Source: Lachnospiraceae bacterium (GTDB lineage: Bacteria; Bacillota; Clostridia; Lachnospirales; Lachnospiraceae). Taken from it: DNA of 64,000 nucleotides. Every line of letters begins with the position of its first letter. The stretch's first letter is position 1. The stretch is from contig JAAWJI010000001.1 in the NCBI GenBank assembly GCA_022796795.1, positions 1-64,000 on the forward strand. Reading direction: 5' to 3'. The position numbers were made by a program, and so were the translations under genes. The notes under the pieces were generated by a model. It was given only the letters and a program-made list of their open reading frames with translations. It was not told the origin of the DNA and did not search any database. Below, one piece after another: positions 1 to 8,852 of this stretch.

Positions 1-564
1 AAAGCTGCAGAAATTTTCTGTTTTGGGTGAAATTCATTTACTCAAAGAAAAATGGCTCTGGGATGCATATCCCAGAACCACTTTGTCTACAGTCTGAAGG
101 CACAAAAGTGCCTTGATGTGGTGATTCCACGTTTTACCCGATCATATGGGCCGACAATGTTTATGACAGATACAAAGGCTGTTAGTCAATTCATTAAAAA
201 GGGTATTTCTGGTGAAGATATTGTTTTGAAATCTATAGGAACTCAGTTCTATAGCTATACTTATGTAGCAGATGCTGTAAGTGGATTACTTTTCGTTTTA
301 CTCCAGGGAGAAAATGGAGAAGCTTACAATATTGCTGATGAGGCATCTGATATTATGCTTAAGGATTTGGCTGAAGTTATTGCCCAGGTGACGGGATCAA
401 AGGTTGCATTTGAGATTCCTGATAAAGTAGAAGCTGCTGGTTATAGTAAGGCAACAAAAGCTCGCTTGAATGGACAAAAGCTCAAGACATTAGGGTGGAA
501 GCCTAAATATAACATACATACAGGTCTAAGAAAAACTATAAATATTTTGGGGGAGATAAAATGA
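1..564 (+). pseudogene. 3' part of an NAD-dependent sugar epimerase/dehydratase, 5' end disrupted
   Basis: The readable part (ATG at 52, 170 residues) matches the C-terminal half of SDR-type nucleotide-sugar epimerases/dehydratases: IPRFTRSYGPTM, the SYTYVADAVSGLL segment and the closing LGWKPKYNIHTGLRKTI. The N-terminal Rossmann glycine motif and the YxxxK catalytic pair are absent. This is not only a window-edge effect, because the same frame has a TGA at 28-30, and a second frame stays open from 2 to 94 before a TGA at 95-97. ATG 52 has no convincing ribosome site. A frameshifted or decayed gene is the best reading; a sequencing error or a non-functional remnant at a recombination boundary are alternatives. 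Confidence 0.6.
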
Positions 565-609
565 TTATATGAAAATAGGACAATAATCATTGTTAAGGAG
601 ATAGGACGA

Positions 610-1629
610 ATGGATAAGCATTTAGCAAATTACTCTAATTGCCTTAATTTGATACGGATTATAGCTGCTTTCCAGGTTATGTTTGGACATCTTGTGGAAC
701 ACATGGAGTTACCAATTAATGATACCTTTTTTCGTTTGACATATTTTCTGCGAGGCGTACCTATTTTTTTTGTTATAAGTGGATTTCTTATGTGGTTTTC
801 AATTGGAAAATCTAAATCCTATGGGCAATATCTCAGAAAAAGATTTTGGAGGATATATCCTGAATTGTGGGGGAGCGTGTTTGTTGAACTAATTACCCTT
901 GTTATTTTATATCGTGGATGGGATTTGAAAAGTCTTGCATTTTTTGCATTTGGACAGGGAACGATATTTCAGTTTTGGACTCCGGAGTCCTTGCGCGGCT
1001 ATGGTGTTGGAGTACCAAATGGTGCACTGTGGACTATGGGTGTGATGATTCAGTTCTATATTGTTGTATGGTTTTTCTATAAAGTAATGAAGAACTGTAA
1101 GTTGAGGACATGGATTATAGGGTTTATAGTCATATTTTTTATTAGCTTTGGACTCGACGATGTTACCCATGAGATAGCAGGAAGAGAAATTATTGGAAAG
1201 CTATATGATCAAACAGCTATAAGGTATTTCTGGTTATTTTATATAGGTATGTTTGTAGCAGAACATAAAGATTGTTTTTTACCTTTGCTTCAAAGGTTTT
1301 GGTATATTTGTTTAATAATAGCAGGCTTATTTTTCTGGACAGGATTTGATTTGTTCTCTGGATACTATTTAGGATGGAGCCTTTTCCTTGCCGTTGGTCT
1401 GATTGGTTTTGCATATAGATTCCCTCAATTTAGTATATCTCCAGATATATCGTATGGACTGTTCCTGTATCATATGATAGTAGTCAACGTTTTTGTCAAT
1501 TTTGGATGGATTGGAAATTGGCTTTATGTAATTCCCATATTGATCATAGCAGTAGGATTGGCATATGCATCTACTATTACTATTGGTGGGATCTCATTGA
1601 CAAAAAAGCAGAAAATTGAGGCAACATAA
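610..1629 (+). CDS. acyltransferase family 3 membrane protein (OatA/NodX-like)
   Basis: This 339-residue polytopic protein begins with the typical acyltransferase-3 pattern: NLIRIIAAFQVMFGHL (residues about 13-28, His in the first helix), RGVPIFFVISGFLM at about 49-62, then a basic loop with KRFWRIYPELW. About ten hydrophobic segments follow. The family transfers O-acyl groups, usually acetyl, from the cytoplasm to sugars of surface polysaccharides. The start follows an AAGGAGATAGG ribosome site. It lies in the AT-rich block at the left end and probably shares a transcript with the genes to its right. The sugar that is acylated cannot be deduced. Confidence 0.85.
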   Translation: MDKHLANYSNCLNLIRIIAAFQVMFGHLVEHMELPINDTFFRLTYFLRGVPIFFVISGFLMWFSIGKSKSYGQYLRKRFWRIYPELWGSVFVELITLVILYRGWDLKSLAFFAFGQGTIFQFWTPESLRGYGVGVPNGALWTMGVMIQFYIVVWFFYKVMKNCKLRTWIIGFIVIFFISFGLDDVTHEIAGREIIGKLYDQTAIRYFWLFYIGMFVAEHKDCFLPLLQRFWYICLIIAGLFFWTGFDLFSGYYLGWSLFLAVGLIGFAYRFPQFSISPDISYGLFLYHMIVVNVFVNFGWIGNWLYVIPILIIAVGLAYASTITIGGISLTKKQKIEAT

Positions 1630-1655
1630 AGATATTAAGAAAGGTGATAGTAGCT

Positions 1656-1712
1656 ATGAGTATTGCCGCAGTAAGAACAGAAATGATGCAAGATAATGAA
1701 AAGAGTATTTAA
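1656..1712 (+). CDS. possible 18-residue micro-ORF in the gap before the GT2 gene
   Basis: An ATG-to-TAA frame of 18 codons sits in the 85-base gap between the acyltransferase and the GT2 gene, after AAAGGTGATAG, and stops two bases before the next ATG. It could be a translational-coupling leader or the remnant of a lost gene. No homology is recognised, and it may be chance. Confidence 0.2.
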   Translation: MSIAAVRTEMMQDNEKSI

Positions 1713-1714
1713 TC

Positions 1715-2440
1715 ATGAAAAAAATAGTAATAGTAATGCCAGTGGCAAATGAAGAAGCTACTATGAAAACCATAATAAATAATATTTTAGCTTTACCGTA
1801 TGACAATCTCTATCTATATCCTGTTATTGACTTTTATTCAAAGGACCGGACGGAGAATATTATAAAGGAAGCAGAGAATCAAACAGATAAAGTGAAGTGT
1901 ATTTTTTATAAAGAATCCACAGGAGTCGTAAGCTGCTATTTGGAGGGATTCCGTCAAGCTTTGAAAGATGGGGCAGAATGGGTTATTGAGATGGATGGAG
2001 GAAATAGCCATAACCCACTAGAGATTCCGCAGTTTATACAAAAATTGGAGGAGGGCTATGATTGTGTATGGGGCTCCAGATTTGTGAAAGGAGGAGGCAT
2101 AACAGGTCATCCCTTTTATCGGATGCTGTTAAGTAAAGGAGGAACCTGGCTGTCTAATTTTATTTTGGGTACAAAATTGAAGGATATGACAAGTGGATTT
2201 GAGGCCTTTCGTGGTTCTGTTTTAGAAAAACTGGAATTTGAACAGTTTCTTTCTACAGGTCATATGTATCAGACAGAAATGAGGTTTTATTGCCGGAGAT
2301 TAAAGACAGTAGAAGTGCCAATTCATTATATAGGAGGAGCATCTAGTTTAAGAATAGGATCTGTTTCGGAAGCGATAAAAATCCTATTTATGCTTAAAAA
2401 GAATGAAAAATTAGTTTGGCGCAGGCCGTCTGGGAGATAA
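1715..2440 (+). CDS. GT2 glycosyltransferase, polyprenol-phosphate mannose synthase-like
   Basis: This 241-residue GT-A enzyme opens with KKIVIVMPVANEE and has the DPM1-like layout: a predicted acceptor region with GSRFVKGGG, then TSGFEAFRGSVLEKL. There is no C-terminal membrane domain, as in soluble DPM1-type enzymes. The usual MDAD-type metal-binding site is replaced by MDGGNSHNP (residues about 90-98), which is unusual. The likely role is transfer of a sugar from a nucleotide sugar to polyprenyl phosphate on the cytoplasmic face. The FAD oxidoreductase starts 3 bases after the stop and a GT-C-like gene follows it, suggesting that the three act on one lipid-linked sugar. Confidence 0.75.
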   Translation: MKKIVIVMPVANEEATMKTIINNILALPYDNLYLYPVIDFYSKDRTENIIKEAENQTDKVKCIFYKESTGVVSCYLEGFRQALKDGAEWVIEMDGGNSHNPLEIPQFIQKLEEGYDCVWGSRFVKGGGITGHPFYRMLLSKGGTWLSNFILGTKLKDMTSGFEAFRGSVLEKLEFEQFLSTGHMYQTEMRFYCRRLKTVEVPIHYIGGASSLRIGSVSEAIKILFMLKKNEKLVWRRPSGR

Positions 2441-2443
2441 AAA

Positions 2444-3637
2444 ATGAAGTATTTAATATTAGGGGGAGGCCCTGCAGGCTTGACAGTTGCAAATCAACTG
2501 TTAAGACAGGGAGAGACCTCTTTTATATTGTTGGAAAAAGAACAGGAGGCAGGCGGGTTATGCAGGAGTAGGGAAGTGGATGGAAGTCCACTAGACATTG
2601 GTGGAGGCCATTTTTTAGATGTCAGAAGACCAAAGGTCAACCAATTTTTGTTTTCATTTATGGAAGAAACAGAGTGGGATTTGTACTGTCGGGACTCCAG
2701 AATTCATATTGGGGGAAAAGAAATTGGCCATCCTATAGAAGCAAATCTCTGGCAGTTAGATATTCAGACACAAGTGGAATATTTGAAGTCAATAGCCACA
2801 GCTGGATGTAATCTTGATAAACCTATGCCGAAAGATTTTGTAGAATGGATCTACTGGAAATTTGGTGCGAGGCTGGCAGAGGACTATATGCTTCCCTATA
2901 ATCAGAAGATGTTTTCTGAAAAGTTAGAGGAGTTGGGAACCTATTGGCTGGAAAAACTTCCGAATGTATCCTTTGAAGAAACATTGTGGAGTTGTTTGGA
3001 AAGAAAGGCTAAAGGGAAGCAGCCGGCACATACTTGGTTTTACTACCCTAAACGATATGGCTATGGAGAAGTATGGAAACGAATGGGAGAGGCGGTGGAG
3101 AAGCATATTTCTTTTGGAGTGGATGTAGAATCCATAGATTTTACCACTCGTATTGTGAATGACTTCTATAAAGCCGATCATATTATCACCACGATTCCAT
3201 GGACGAGCTTTCGACGTCTGGATGGCATGCCGGAAGTTTTGCAGGAAAAGATAAATAGGTTAAAGTATACTTCCGTTCAGATTGCATATAAAAAAGAAAA
3301 ATTAGCTACAGATGCACATTGGATTTATATTCCGGATATGAAGATGCCTTATCATAGAATATTGGTAAGGCATAATTTTTGTCCAAATTCAAAGGGATAT
3401 TGGACAGAGACAAATATGGAACGAGAAGGAGGCAAACAGGAGAAAGACATCTTTGGTAATGTATATGCATATCCGCTTAATACGATAGAAAAACCACAAA
3501 TTATGAGTGAATTACTGTCCTGGTGTAAGAATAGGCGGGTATATGGTCTTGGGCGTTGGGGAGAATGGGAACATTATAACTCAGATGTGACGGTTGAAAA
3601 AGCATTACGGCTTGTAGAGGGATTTTATGAGGGATAG
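2444..3637 (+). CDS. FAD-dependent oxidoreductase, protoporphyrinogen-oxidase / UDP-galactopyranose-mutase-like
   Basis: This 397-residue protein starts with a dinucleotide-binding GGGPAGL motif (residues 7-13), then LLEKEQEAGGLCRS and DIGGGHFLDVRRP, typical of the amine-oxidase/PPOX/UGM flavoprotein superfamily. The W-YYPKRYGYGEVWKRM region resembles the substrate-side segment seen in UGM-like proteins. It is wedged between a polyprenol-phosphate GT2 and a GT-C-like membrane protein and overlaps the latter by 11 bases. It may oxidise, reduce or isomerise a sugar, perhaps on the lipid carrier. Substrate and reaction are unknown; haem synthesis is unlikely given the context. Confidence 0.75.
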   Translation: MKYLILGGGPAGLTVANQLLRQGETSFILLEKEQEAGGLCRSREVDGSPLDIGGGHFLDVRRPKVNQFLFSFMEETEWDLYCRDSRIHIGGKEIGHPIEANLWQLDIQTQVEYLKSIATAGCNLDKPMPKDFVEWIYWKFGARLAEDYMLPYNQKMFSEKLEELGTYWLEKLPNVSFEETLWSCLERKAKGKQPAHTWFYYPKRYGYGEVWKRMGEAVEKHISFGVDVESIDFTTRIVNDFYKADHIITTIPWTSFRRLDGMPEVLQEKINRLKYTSVQIAYKKEKLATDAHWIYIPDMKMPYHRILVRHNFCPNSKGYWTETNMEREGGKQEKDIFGNVYAYPLNTIEKPQIMSELLSWCKNRRVYGLGRWGEWEHYNSDVTVEKALRLVEGFYEG

Positions 3638-5060
3638 AGTAAAGAGTTATTTTCAGGATGAAAATGGTCCATATAGATGGGAATGGATTATTCTAGGGAT
3701 GGTGTTACTTATTCCTTTTCTATCTTTTTGTTATATAGATACGGTATCTATACTCTATCATGAGATCAGTGTGGTAGATGCTGCTGTTCACCGAGAACTC
3801 AGACAGTTTTATCAGCTTTGCTATGAAAGGGTATCATATTTAAGAGCTTGTGGAGTGACAGGGATAACGTATGCCACTTATGAATTTCCTATGTATATTA
3901 TTTTAGGAATTTGGGGAATCCCTCTTTTCTTGTATTGCGACAGAAGTGGAACAGAAATTTTAGGGAATTTTGGAAGTGTTATATATGGGAAATCTATTTA
4001 TATAGTAGCGTTGATTTTAGGATTAATTATTGTTTATAAAATTTGCCGGCAGCTTCAAATTCATAAAGTACTGGCATACTGGTGTAGCTTTTTATTCTGC
4101 TCTTCTATTTTGGTGTTTTCATCTATTTGTATAATAGGACAATCGGATATTCTTGGAATGGTATTTATATTGTTTGGGATTTTAGCATATGCGAAAAAAA
4201 GAGAGGGGCAATTTCTATTTTGGTTCACGCTTTCTATACCATTTAAGTATTATGCATTGTTCATATTTGTGCCGTTACTTTTATTAAAAGAAAAGAAAAT
4301 TTTGAATCTGATTCCAAAGCTTATGATTGTAGTTAGTCTCACATTATTATGTGGTTTACCATTTGAAAATAGAACTGCTGCAATGATGGAAAAAGCAGAG
4401 TTTTCGAAAAGAATGTTTTATGTTTTAACAGAATGGAAAATGCCCTTTTTAAACGGAAATATTCCCGTGCTGATTTTTACATTGGGCTTGTTATGTTTGT
4501 ATTGTTATTTAAAGCCGGAGCCAGAAGAGAATGAATATGGAGAATATGTTATATTTATTCCGCTTTTGGCAATGGGCATTACTTTTCTTACCTTTAATAG
4601 CTATCCTTATTGGTTTCTTCATTTAACCCCATATTTAGCACTTACTATGGTATATCATGTAAAACACTTGAAGCAAATCATTTTGCTGGAAACAATAGGA
4701 TTAGCATTTCTGGTGCTTGGCCAATTTGTACAGTATTGGTGGTGTTTTGAAATAACAAATGGAACTTATATGTTATTGGATAAAATATTTGGAAGCATAT
4801 CAAATATCAGTAATCCGATACTGTTGCAAGACTTTATTTCTCTATTTGGATTCAATGAATTGGCAGGAATTTTTTATGCTATATATGCAGTATGTATAAT
4901 TGGAATTATATGGATGAGCAGACCAGGACTTAGCAAAAAGGGGGAATATTCAGGAATTACTTTGGTAAGGCCTTATGCTGTGTTACGTTTGGGGATTAAT
5001 GCTGGAATTATGTATATTCCCATCGCTTTATATATTTTGAGTGCATTGACCAGAAAGTAA
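3627..5060 (+). CDS. polytopic membrane protein, probable GT-C type glycosyltransferase
   Basis: This 477-residue protein has about ten to twelve hydrophobic segments and a long first extracytoplasmic loop, like GT-C enzymes that use polyprenyl-phosphate sugars. The segment GQSDILGMVFILFGILAYAK resembles GT-C mannosyl/glucosyltransferases of the GT87/PIG-M kind. The start overlaps the end of the oxidoreductase by 11 bases, so the two are translationally coupled. With the DPM1-like GT2 upstream it would form a synthase/transferase pair for an extracytoplasmic sugar addition. The exact family is not certain. Codon use is AT-rich, unlike the genes from 5117 on. Confidence 0.6.
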   Translation: MRDRVKSYFQDENGPYRWEWIILGMVLLIPFLSFCYIDTVSILYHEISVVDAAVHRELRQFYQLCYERVSYLRACGVTGITYATYEFPMYIILGIWGIPLFLYCDRSGTEILGNFGSVIYGKSIYIVALILGLIIVYKICRQLQIHKVLAYWCSFLFCSSILVFSSICIIGQSDILGMVFILFGILAYAKKREGQFLFWFTLSIPFKYYALFIFVPLLLLKEKKILNLIPKLMIVVSLTLLCGLPFENRTAAMMEKAEFSKRMFYVLTEWKMPFLNGNIPVLIFTLGLLCLYCYLKPEPEENEYGEYVIFIPLLAMGITFLTFNSYPYWFLHLTPYLALTMVYHVKHLKQIILLETIGLAFLVLGQFVQYWWCFEITNGTYMLLDKIFGSISNISNPILLQDFISLFGFNELAGIFYAIYAVCIIGIIWMSRPGLSKKGEYSGITLVRPYAVLRLGINAGIMYIPIALYILSALTRK

Positions 5061-5116
5061 AGAAAACAAAATTAATTATTTAGAGATTGACAAAATAGTA
5101 GAAAGGAAATGAACTT

Positions 5117-6160
5117 ATGTCACAATTCAACAATGCAACCCTACTCATCACCGGCGGCACTGGCTCCTTTGGCCATGCCGTTCTGAAACATTTTCTGACC
5201 ACAGACATCAAAGAAATCCGTATTTTTTCCCGAGATGAGAAAAAGCAGGATGATATGCGCCACGAGCTGCAAAGCTATTATCCCAAACATGCATCCAAAG
5301 TAAAATTTTATATTGGAAATGTAAGAAATCCACAGTCGGTCCATGATGCCATGCCGGGTGTGGATTTTATCTTTCATGCTGCAGCCTTAAAGCAGGTGCC
5401 GTCCTGTGAATTTTTCCCTATGGAAGCCGTCCGGACTAACGTGGAGGGAACCAACAATGTTCTTCATGCAGCCATAGAAACGGGTGTCAAGCGGGTGGTG
5501 TGTCTATCCACGGATAAGGCTGCATATCCCATCAACGCTATGGGAACCAGCAAGGCCATGATGGAGCATATTGTAAAAGCCAATGCCCGGATTGCCGCAG
5601 AACGGGGAAATACGGTCATTTGCTGCACCAGGTATGGAAATGTTATGTGCAGCCGGGGAAGTGTTATTCCCTTGTTTATTGACCAGATTCGAAATGGACA
5701 ACCTATTACCATCACAAATCCGGAGATGACCCGCTTTCTTATGAATCTGGATGAGGCCGTAGAGCTAGTGCAGTTTGCCTTTGAACATGCGAATCCGGGA
5801 GATCTGTTTATCCAGAAGGCAGATGCCTCTACCATTGGCGTTCTGGCTCAGGCGGTTCAACGGCTGTTTGGCGATACGGGAACCCATATCATAGGTACCC
5901 GCCACGGGGAAAAGCTCTATGAGACATTGATGACCAAGGAGGAACGGCTTCGCTCTCAGGATATGGGGCATTATTACCGTGTTTTTGCTGACAATCGCGA
6001 TCTGAATTATGATAAATTCTTTATTGATGGTCAGGTGACTACAGAGGCAGAGGAGGCCTATACCAGTCATAGCACAAAGCTGCTGGATGTGGAGCAGACC
6101 GTGGAGAAGATTCTTACCACAGATTATGTACAGGAACAGGTAAAGGCGGTGAAGCAGTGA
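5117..6160 (+). CDS. capE: UDP-GlcNAc 4,6-dehydratase/5-epimerase (CapE/WbjB family)
   Basis: This 347-residue SDR enzyme carries out the first step of UDP-N-acetyl-L-fucosamine synthesis from UDP-GlcNAc. GGTGSFG at residues 13-19 binds the cofactor; STDKAAYP is at 131-138. The usual YxxxK is MxxxK here (Met142, Lys146), as known for CapE. The C-terminus has GTRHGEKLYETLMT and a segment after HYYRVF typical of CapE. The start has GAAAGGAAATGAACTT upstream, a moderate ribosome site. capF follows with a GTG overlapping this stop and capG comes next, so all three pathway enzymes are contiguous. Base composition becomes clearly more GC-rich here. Confidence 0.92.
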   Translation: MSQFNNATLLITGGTGSFGHAVLKHFLTTDIKEIRIFSRDEKKQDDMRHELQSYYPKHASKVKFYIGNVRNPQSVHDAMPGVDFIFHAAALKQVPSCEFFPMEAVRTNVEGTNNVLHAAIETGVKRVVCLSTDKAAYPINAMGTSKAMMEHIVKANARIAAERGNTVICCTRYGNVMCSRGSVIPLFIDQIRNGQPITITNPEMTRFLMNLDEAVELVQFAFEHANPGDLFIQKADASTIGVLAQAVQRLFGDTGTHIIGTRHGEKLYETLMTKEERLRSQDMGHYYRVFADNRDLNYDKFFIDGQVTTEAEEAYTSHSTKLLDVEQTVEKILTTDYVQEQVKAVKQ

Positions 6161-7416
6161 AGGTATTGGTAACAGGATCAAAAGGATTTGTGGGGCAAAA
6201 CCTGGTGGAGAATCTGAAAAATATCCGGGATGGGAAAAACAGAACAAGACCTGATTTAAAGATTACGGTGATTTATGAGTTTGACCTGGATACAGAGGAG
6301 GCACAGCTGGAAAGATACTGCAGGGAATGTGAGTTTGTATTCCATCTGGCTGGCGTAAATCGCCCTAAGGAAACGGAAGAAAAGGCTCGGGCAGAGGCCT
6401 ATCAGAAGGGGAACTTTGGTTTTTCCTCCACATTGTTGGAGACACTGAAAAGACAACATAACACTTGTCCGGTTATGTTATCCAGTTCTGTTCAGGCTAG
6501 CCTTGCCGGCCGCTTTGCGGATTCGGATTACGGTAAGAGCAAGCTGGCAGGAGAAGAACTTTTTTTCCAGTATGCAGAGGAGACAGGAAGCAAGGTTCTG
6601 GTTTACCGTTTTCCAAACCTATTTGGAAAATGGTGCAGACCTAATTATAATTCGGCGGTAGCTACCTTTTGTCATGCGGTAGCGAATAGTCTGCCCTACA
6701 AGGTGAATGACAGGGCTACGGAGCTGGAGCTTTTGTATATTGATGATTTAGTCCGCGAGATGCTGGATGCACTGGAGGGAAAAGAGCATCGATGTGAATA
6801 TCCTAGGGATGAAAAGCAAGATGGGATGACGCCGGTGGAGTACCCAACAGGCAGGTATTGCTATGCGCCTGTTACCCATAAAGCTACCTTGGGACAAATT
6901 GTGGACTTCCTGGAATCTTTTCAGGCTGTACCAGAAACTTTGATTATTCCGGAAATCCCTCAGGGTTCTTTTGCAAAAAAGCTTTATAGCACCTACCTGT
7001 CCTATCTTCCCCAGGGATCTATGATATATGATTTGAAGATGAATCAGGACAACAGAGGAAGCTTTACAGAGCTTTTGAAAACCAGCTCCTGTGGTCAGGT
7101 AAGCGTAAATATTGCCAGCCCAGGAATCGGGAAAGGTAATCACTGGCACAACAGCAAATGGGAAATTTTTATAGTGGTAGCTGGTCATGGCCTTATTGAG
7201 GAGAGAAGGATCGGGATCGATCCGGAAACCGGAAGACCATATCCTGTCCGTTCCTTTGAGGTAACGGGGAAGGAGATAAAGGCTGTAAAAATGCTTCCCG
7301 GATATACGCACAGTATTACGAATTTATCAGAGAATGAGGATTTGGTTACGGTGATGTGGGCAAATGAGGCCTTTGATGAACAACATCCGGATACATTTTA
7401 TGAAACAGTAAAATAA
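6157..7416 (+). CDS. capF: bifunctional SDR reductase / cupin epimerase for UDP-L-FucNAc (CapF/WbjC family)
   Basis: This 419-residue protein has the two-domain CapF design. The N-terminal SDR domain has TGSKGFVG (residues about 6-13), SSSVQA and YGKSK as active-site Ser and YxxxK. The C-terminal cupin domain, after about residue 290, contains GKGNHWHNSKWEIFIVV with the metal-binding His pair. CapF works on the CapE product, with the cupin acting at C3 and the SDR reducing C4. The GTG start overlaps the capE TGA (GTGA), indicating translational coupling. The sequence looks intact. Confidence 0.92.
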   Translation: MKVLVTGSKGFVGQNLVENLKNIRDGKNRTRPDLKITVIYEFDLDTEEAQLERYCRECEFVFHLAGVNRPKETEEKARAEAYQKGNFGFSSTLLETLKRQHNTCPVMLSSSVQASLAGRFADSDYGKSKLAGEELFFQYAEETGSKVLVYRFPNLFGKWCRPNYNSAVATFCHAVANSLPYKVNDRATELELLYIDDLVREMLDALEGKEHRCEYPRDEKQDGMTPVEYPTGRYCYAPVTHKATLGQIVDFLESFQAVPETLIIPEIPQGSFAKKLYSTYLSYLPQGSMIYDLKMNQDNRGSFTELLKTSSCGQVSVNIASPGIGKGNHWHNSKWEIFIVVAGHGLIEERRIGIDPETGRPYPVRSFEVTGKEIKAVKMLPGYTHSITNLSENEDLVTVMWANEAFDEQHPDTFYETVK

Positions 7417-7442
7417 GGAAATTAAAAGACGGAGCAAAGTAT

Positions 7443-8657
7443 ATGGAGAACGATTATAGCAGAATATCCTGGAAGAATAATGGAAGACTCAAGTTATTGA
7501 TTATTGTGGGGACAAGGCCGGAGATTATCCGTCTGTCGGAGGTTATTAAGAAGTGCAGAAGCTATTTCGACACCATCCTCTGCCATACAGGACAGAACTA
7601 CGACTATAACTTGAATGGAATTTTTTTTAAAGATTTGGGACTGGAAGATCCGGAGGTTTACTTAAATGCAGTGGGAGAGGACTTAGGCGCTACCATGGGA
7701 AATATTATTGAAGCCTCCTATAAACTAATGAACCAAATTCGCCCAGGCGCCCTGTTGGTTTTAGGGGATACCAACTCCTGTCTGTCTGCCATCAGCGCTA
7801 AGCGCCTGCATATTCCCATCTTCCACATGGAGGCAGGAAACCGATGCAAGGATGAGTGTCTGCCGGAGGAGACAAACCGGAGAATTGTGGATATTATCAG
7901 CGATGTGAACCTGGCCTATTCAGAGCATGCACGCCGTTATCTCAGTGAGTGCGGCCTTCCCAAAGAGCGGACCTATGTGACGGGAAGCCCCATGGCGGAG
8001 GTTTTGGAGGCCAATTTGCAGCAGATCCTTAGCTCTGATGTACACCAGAGGCTCAGTAGAGAAACCGGGATTCTCATAGAACCGGGAAAATATTTGCTTC
8101 TTTCCGCCCATAGGGAGGAAAATATAGACACAGAGAAAAACTTTCTGTCTCTGTTCCAAGCAATCAATGACATGGCAGAAAATTACGATATACCAGTACT
8201 TTATTCCTGTCATCCCAGGAGCCGGAAACGGCTGGAGCAGATGAGGGCGAATGGGAAGTTTGCTTTGGATTCTCGGGTGATAGCTCATGAGCCTCTGGGC
8301 TTTCACGACTATAACTGCCTGCAAATGTACGCGTATGCGGTGGTATCTGATTCAGGAACCCTGCCGGAGGAGAGCAGCTATTTTACGTCCATAGGCAAAG
8401 CGTTTCCGGCAGTGTGTATCCGTACAAGCACGGAACGCCCGGAGGCCCTGGATAAGGGATGTTTTGTTCTATCTGGAATTGATACTACGGGATTACTGCA
8501 GGCTTTGGAGTTGGCAGTGGGGATGAACCAAAATGGTCATTTTGGAATTCCAGTACCTGATTATGCGGATAAGAACGTGAGCATCAAGGTAGTGAAGATC
8601 ATCCAGTCCTATACGGGGATTGTGGATCGGATGGTTTGGAGGAAGGAGAGATGTTAG
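7443..8657 (+). CDS. capG: UDP-N-acetyl-hexosamine 2-epimerase, UDP-L-FucNAc-forming (CapG/WbjD family)
   Basis: This 404-residue protein has the non-hydrolysing UDP-GlcNAc 2-epimerase fold. VGTRPEIIRLSEV is near the N-terminus, GDTNSCL at about 111, EAGNRCKDECLPEETNRRI near 140-158, SAHREENID near 225 and SDSGTLPEES near 304. These carry the conserved acid and His residues of the family. It would finish UDP-L-FucNAc synthesis after CapE and CapF. MecC/WecB-type ManNAc formation is the alternative, but the order capE-capF-capG makes CapG much more likely. Confidence 0.9.
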   Translation: MENDYSRISWKNNGRLKLLIIVGTRPEIIRLSEVIKKCRSYFDTILCHTGQNYDYNLNGIFFKDLGLEDPEVYLNAVGEDLGATMGNIIEASYKLMNQIRPGALLVLGDTNSCLSAISAKRLHIPIFHMEAGNRCKDECLPEETNRRIVDIISDVNLAYSEHARRYLSECGLPKERTYVTGSPMAEVLEANLQQILSSDVHQRLSRETGILIEPGKYLLLSAHREENIDTEKNFLSLFQAINDMAENYDIPVLYSCHPRSRKRLEQMRANGKFALDSRVIAHEPLGFHDYNCLQMYAYAVVSDSGTLPEESSYFTSIGKAFPAVCIRTSTERPEALDKGCFVLSGIDTTGLLQALELAVGMNQNGHFGIPVPDYADKNVSIKVVKIIQSYTGIVDRMVWRKERC

Positions 8658-8852
8658 ATTTTTCTGGACAGCCATAAAGTGACATTAAAGTCCTTAACAA
8701 CAGAGCAGCCTTAGATAGGCTATATTTTATTGTATTACAACTAGATTAAAAAGTTTTTAGTAGGGGGAGGCTTGGGCTTTGTCATTGTATCATGATTTAT
8801 GATCAAGAAAGATATTTTAGGCGGACAGATGCAAGCATACTAAAGTGAAAAA
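8658..8852. other. intergenic gap between capG and the recombinase
   Basis: This 195-base stretch has no gene. It contains a partly palindromic ATCATGATTTATGATC block at 8789-8804 after TTGTCA (8779-8784). A TATGAT at 8798-8803 lies only 13 bases from TTGTCA, so a normal promoter is not clear. No terminator hairpin was found after capG. No long inverted repeats suited to DNA inversion by the neighbouring recombinase were seen. Confidence 0.4.

Noticed and set aside
5092-5116. TTGACA just before capE as a promoter
   Set aside because: No -10 box at a workable distance before the start codon.
8779-8803. TTGTCA and TATGAT before the recombinase as a promoter
   Set aside because: Spacing is again 13 bases and no alternative -35 at the right distance is convincing.
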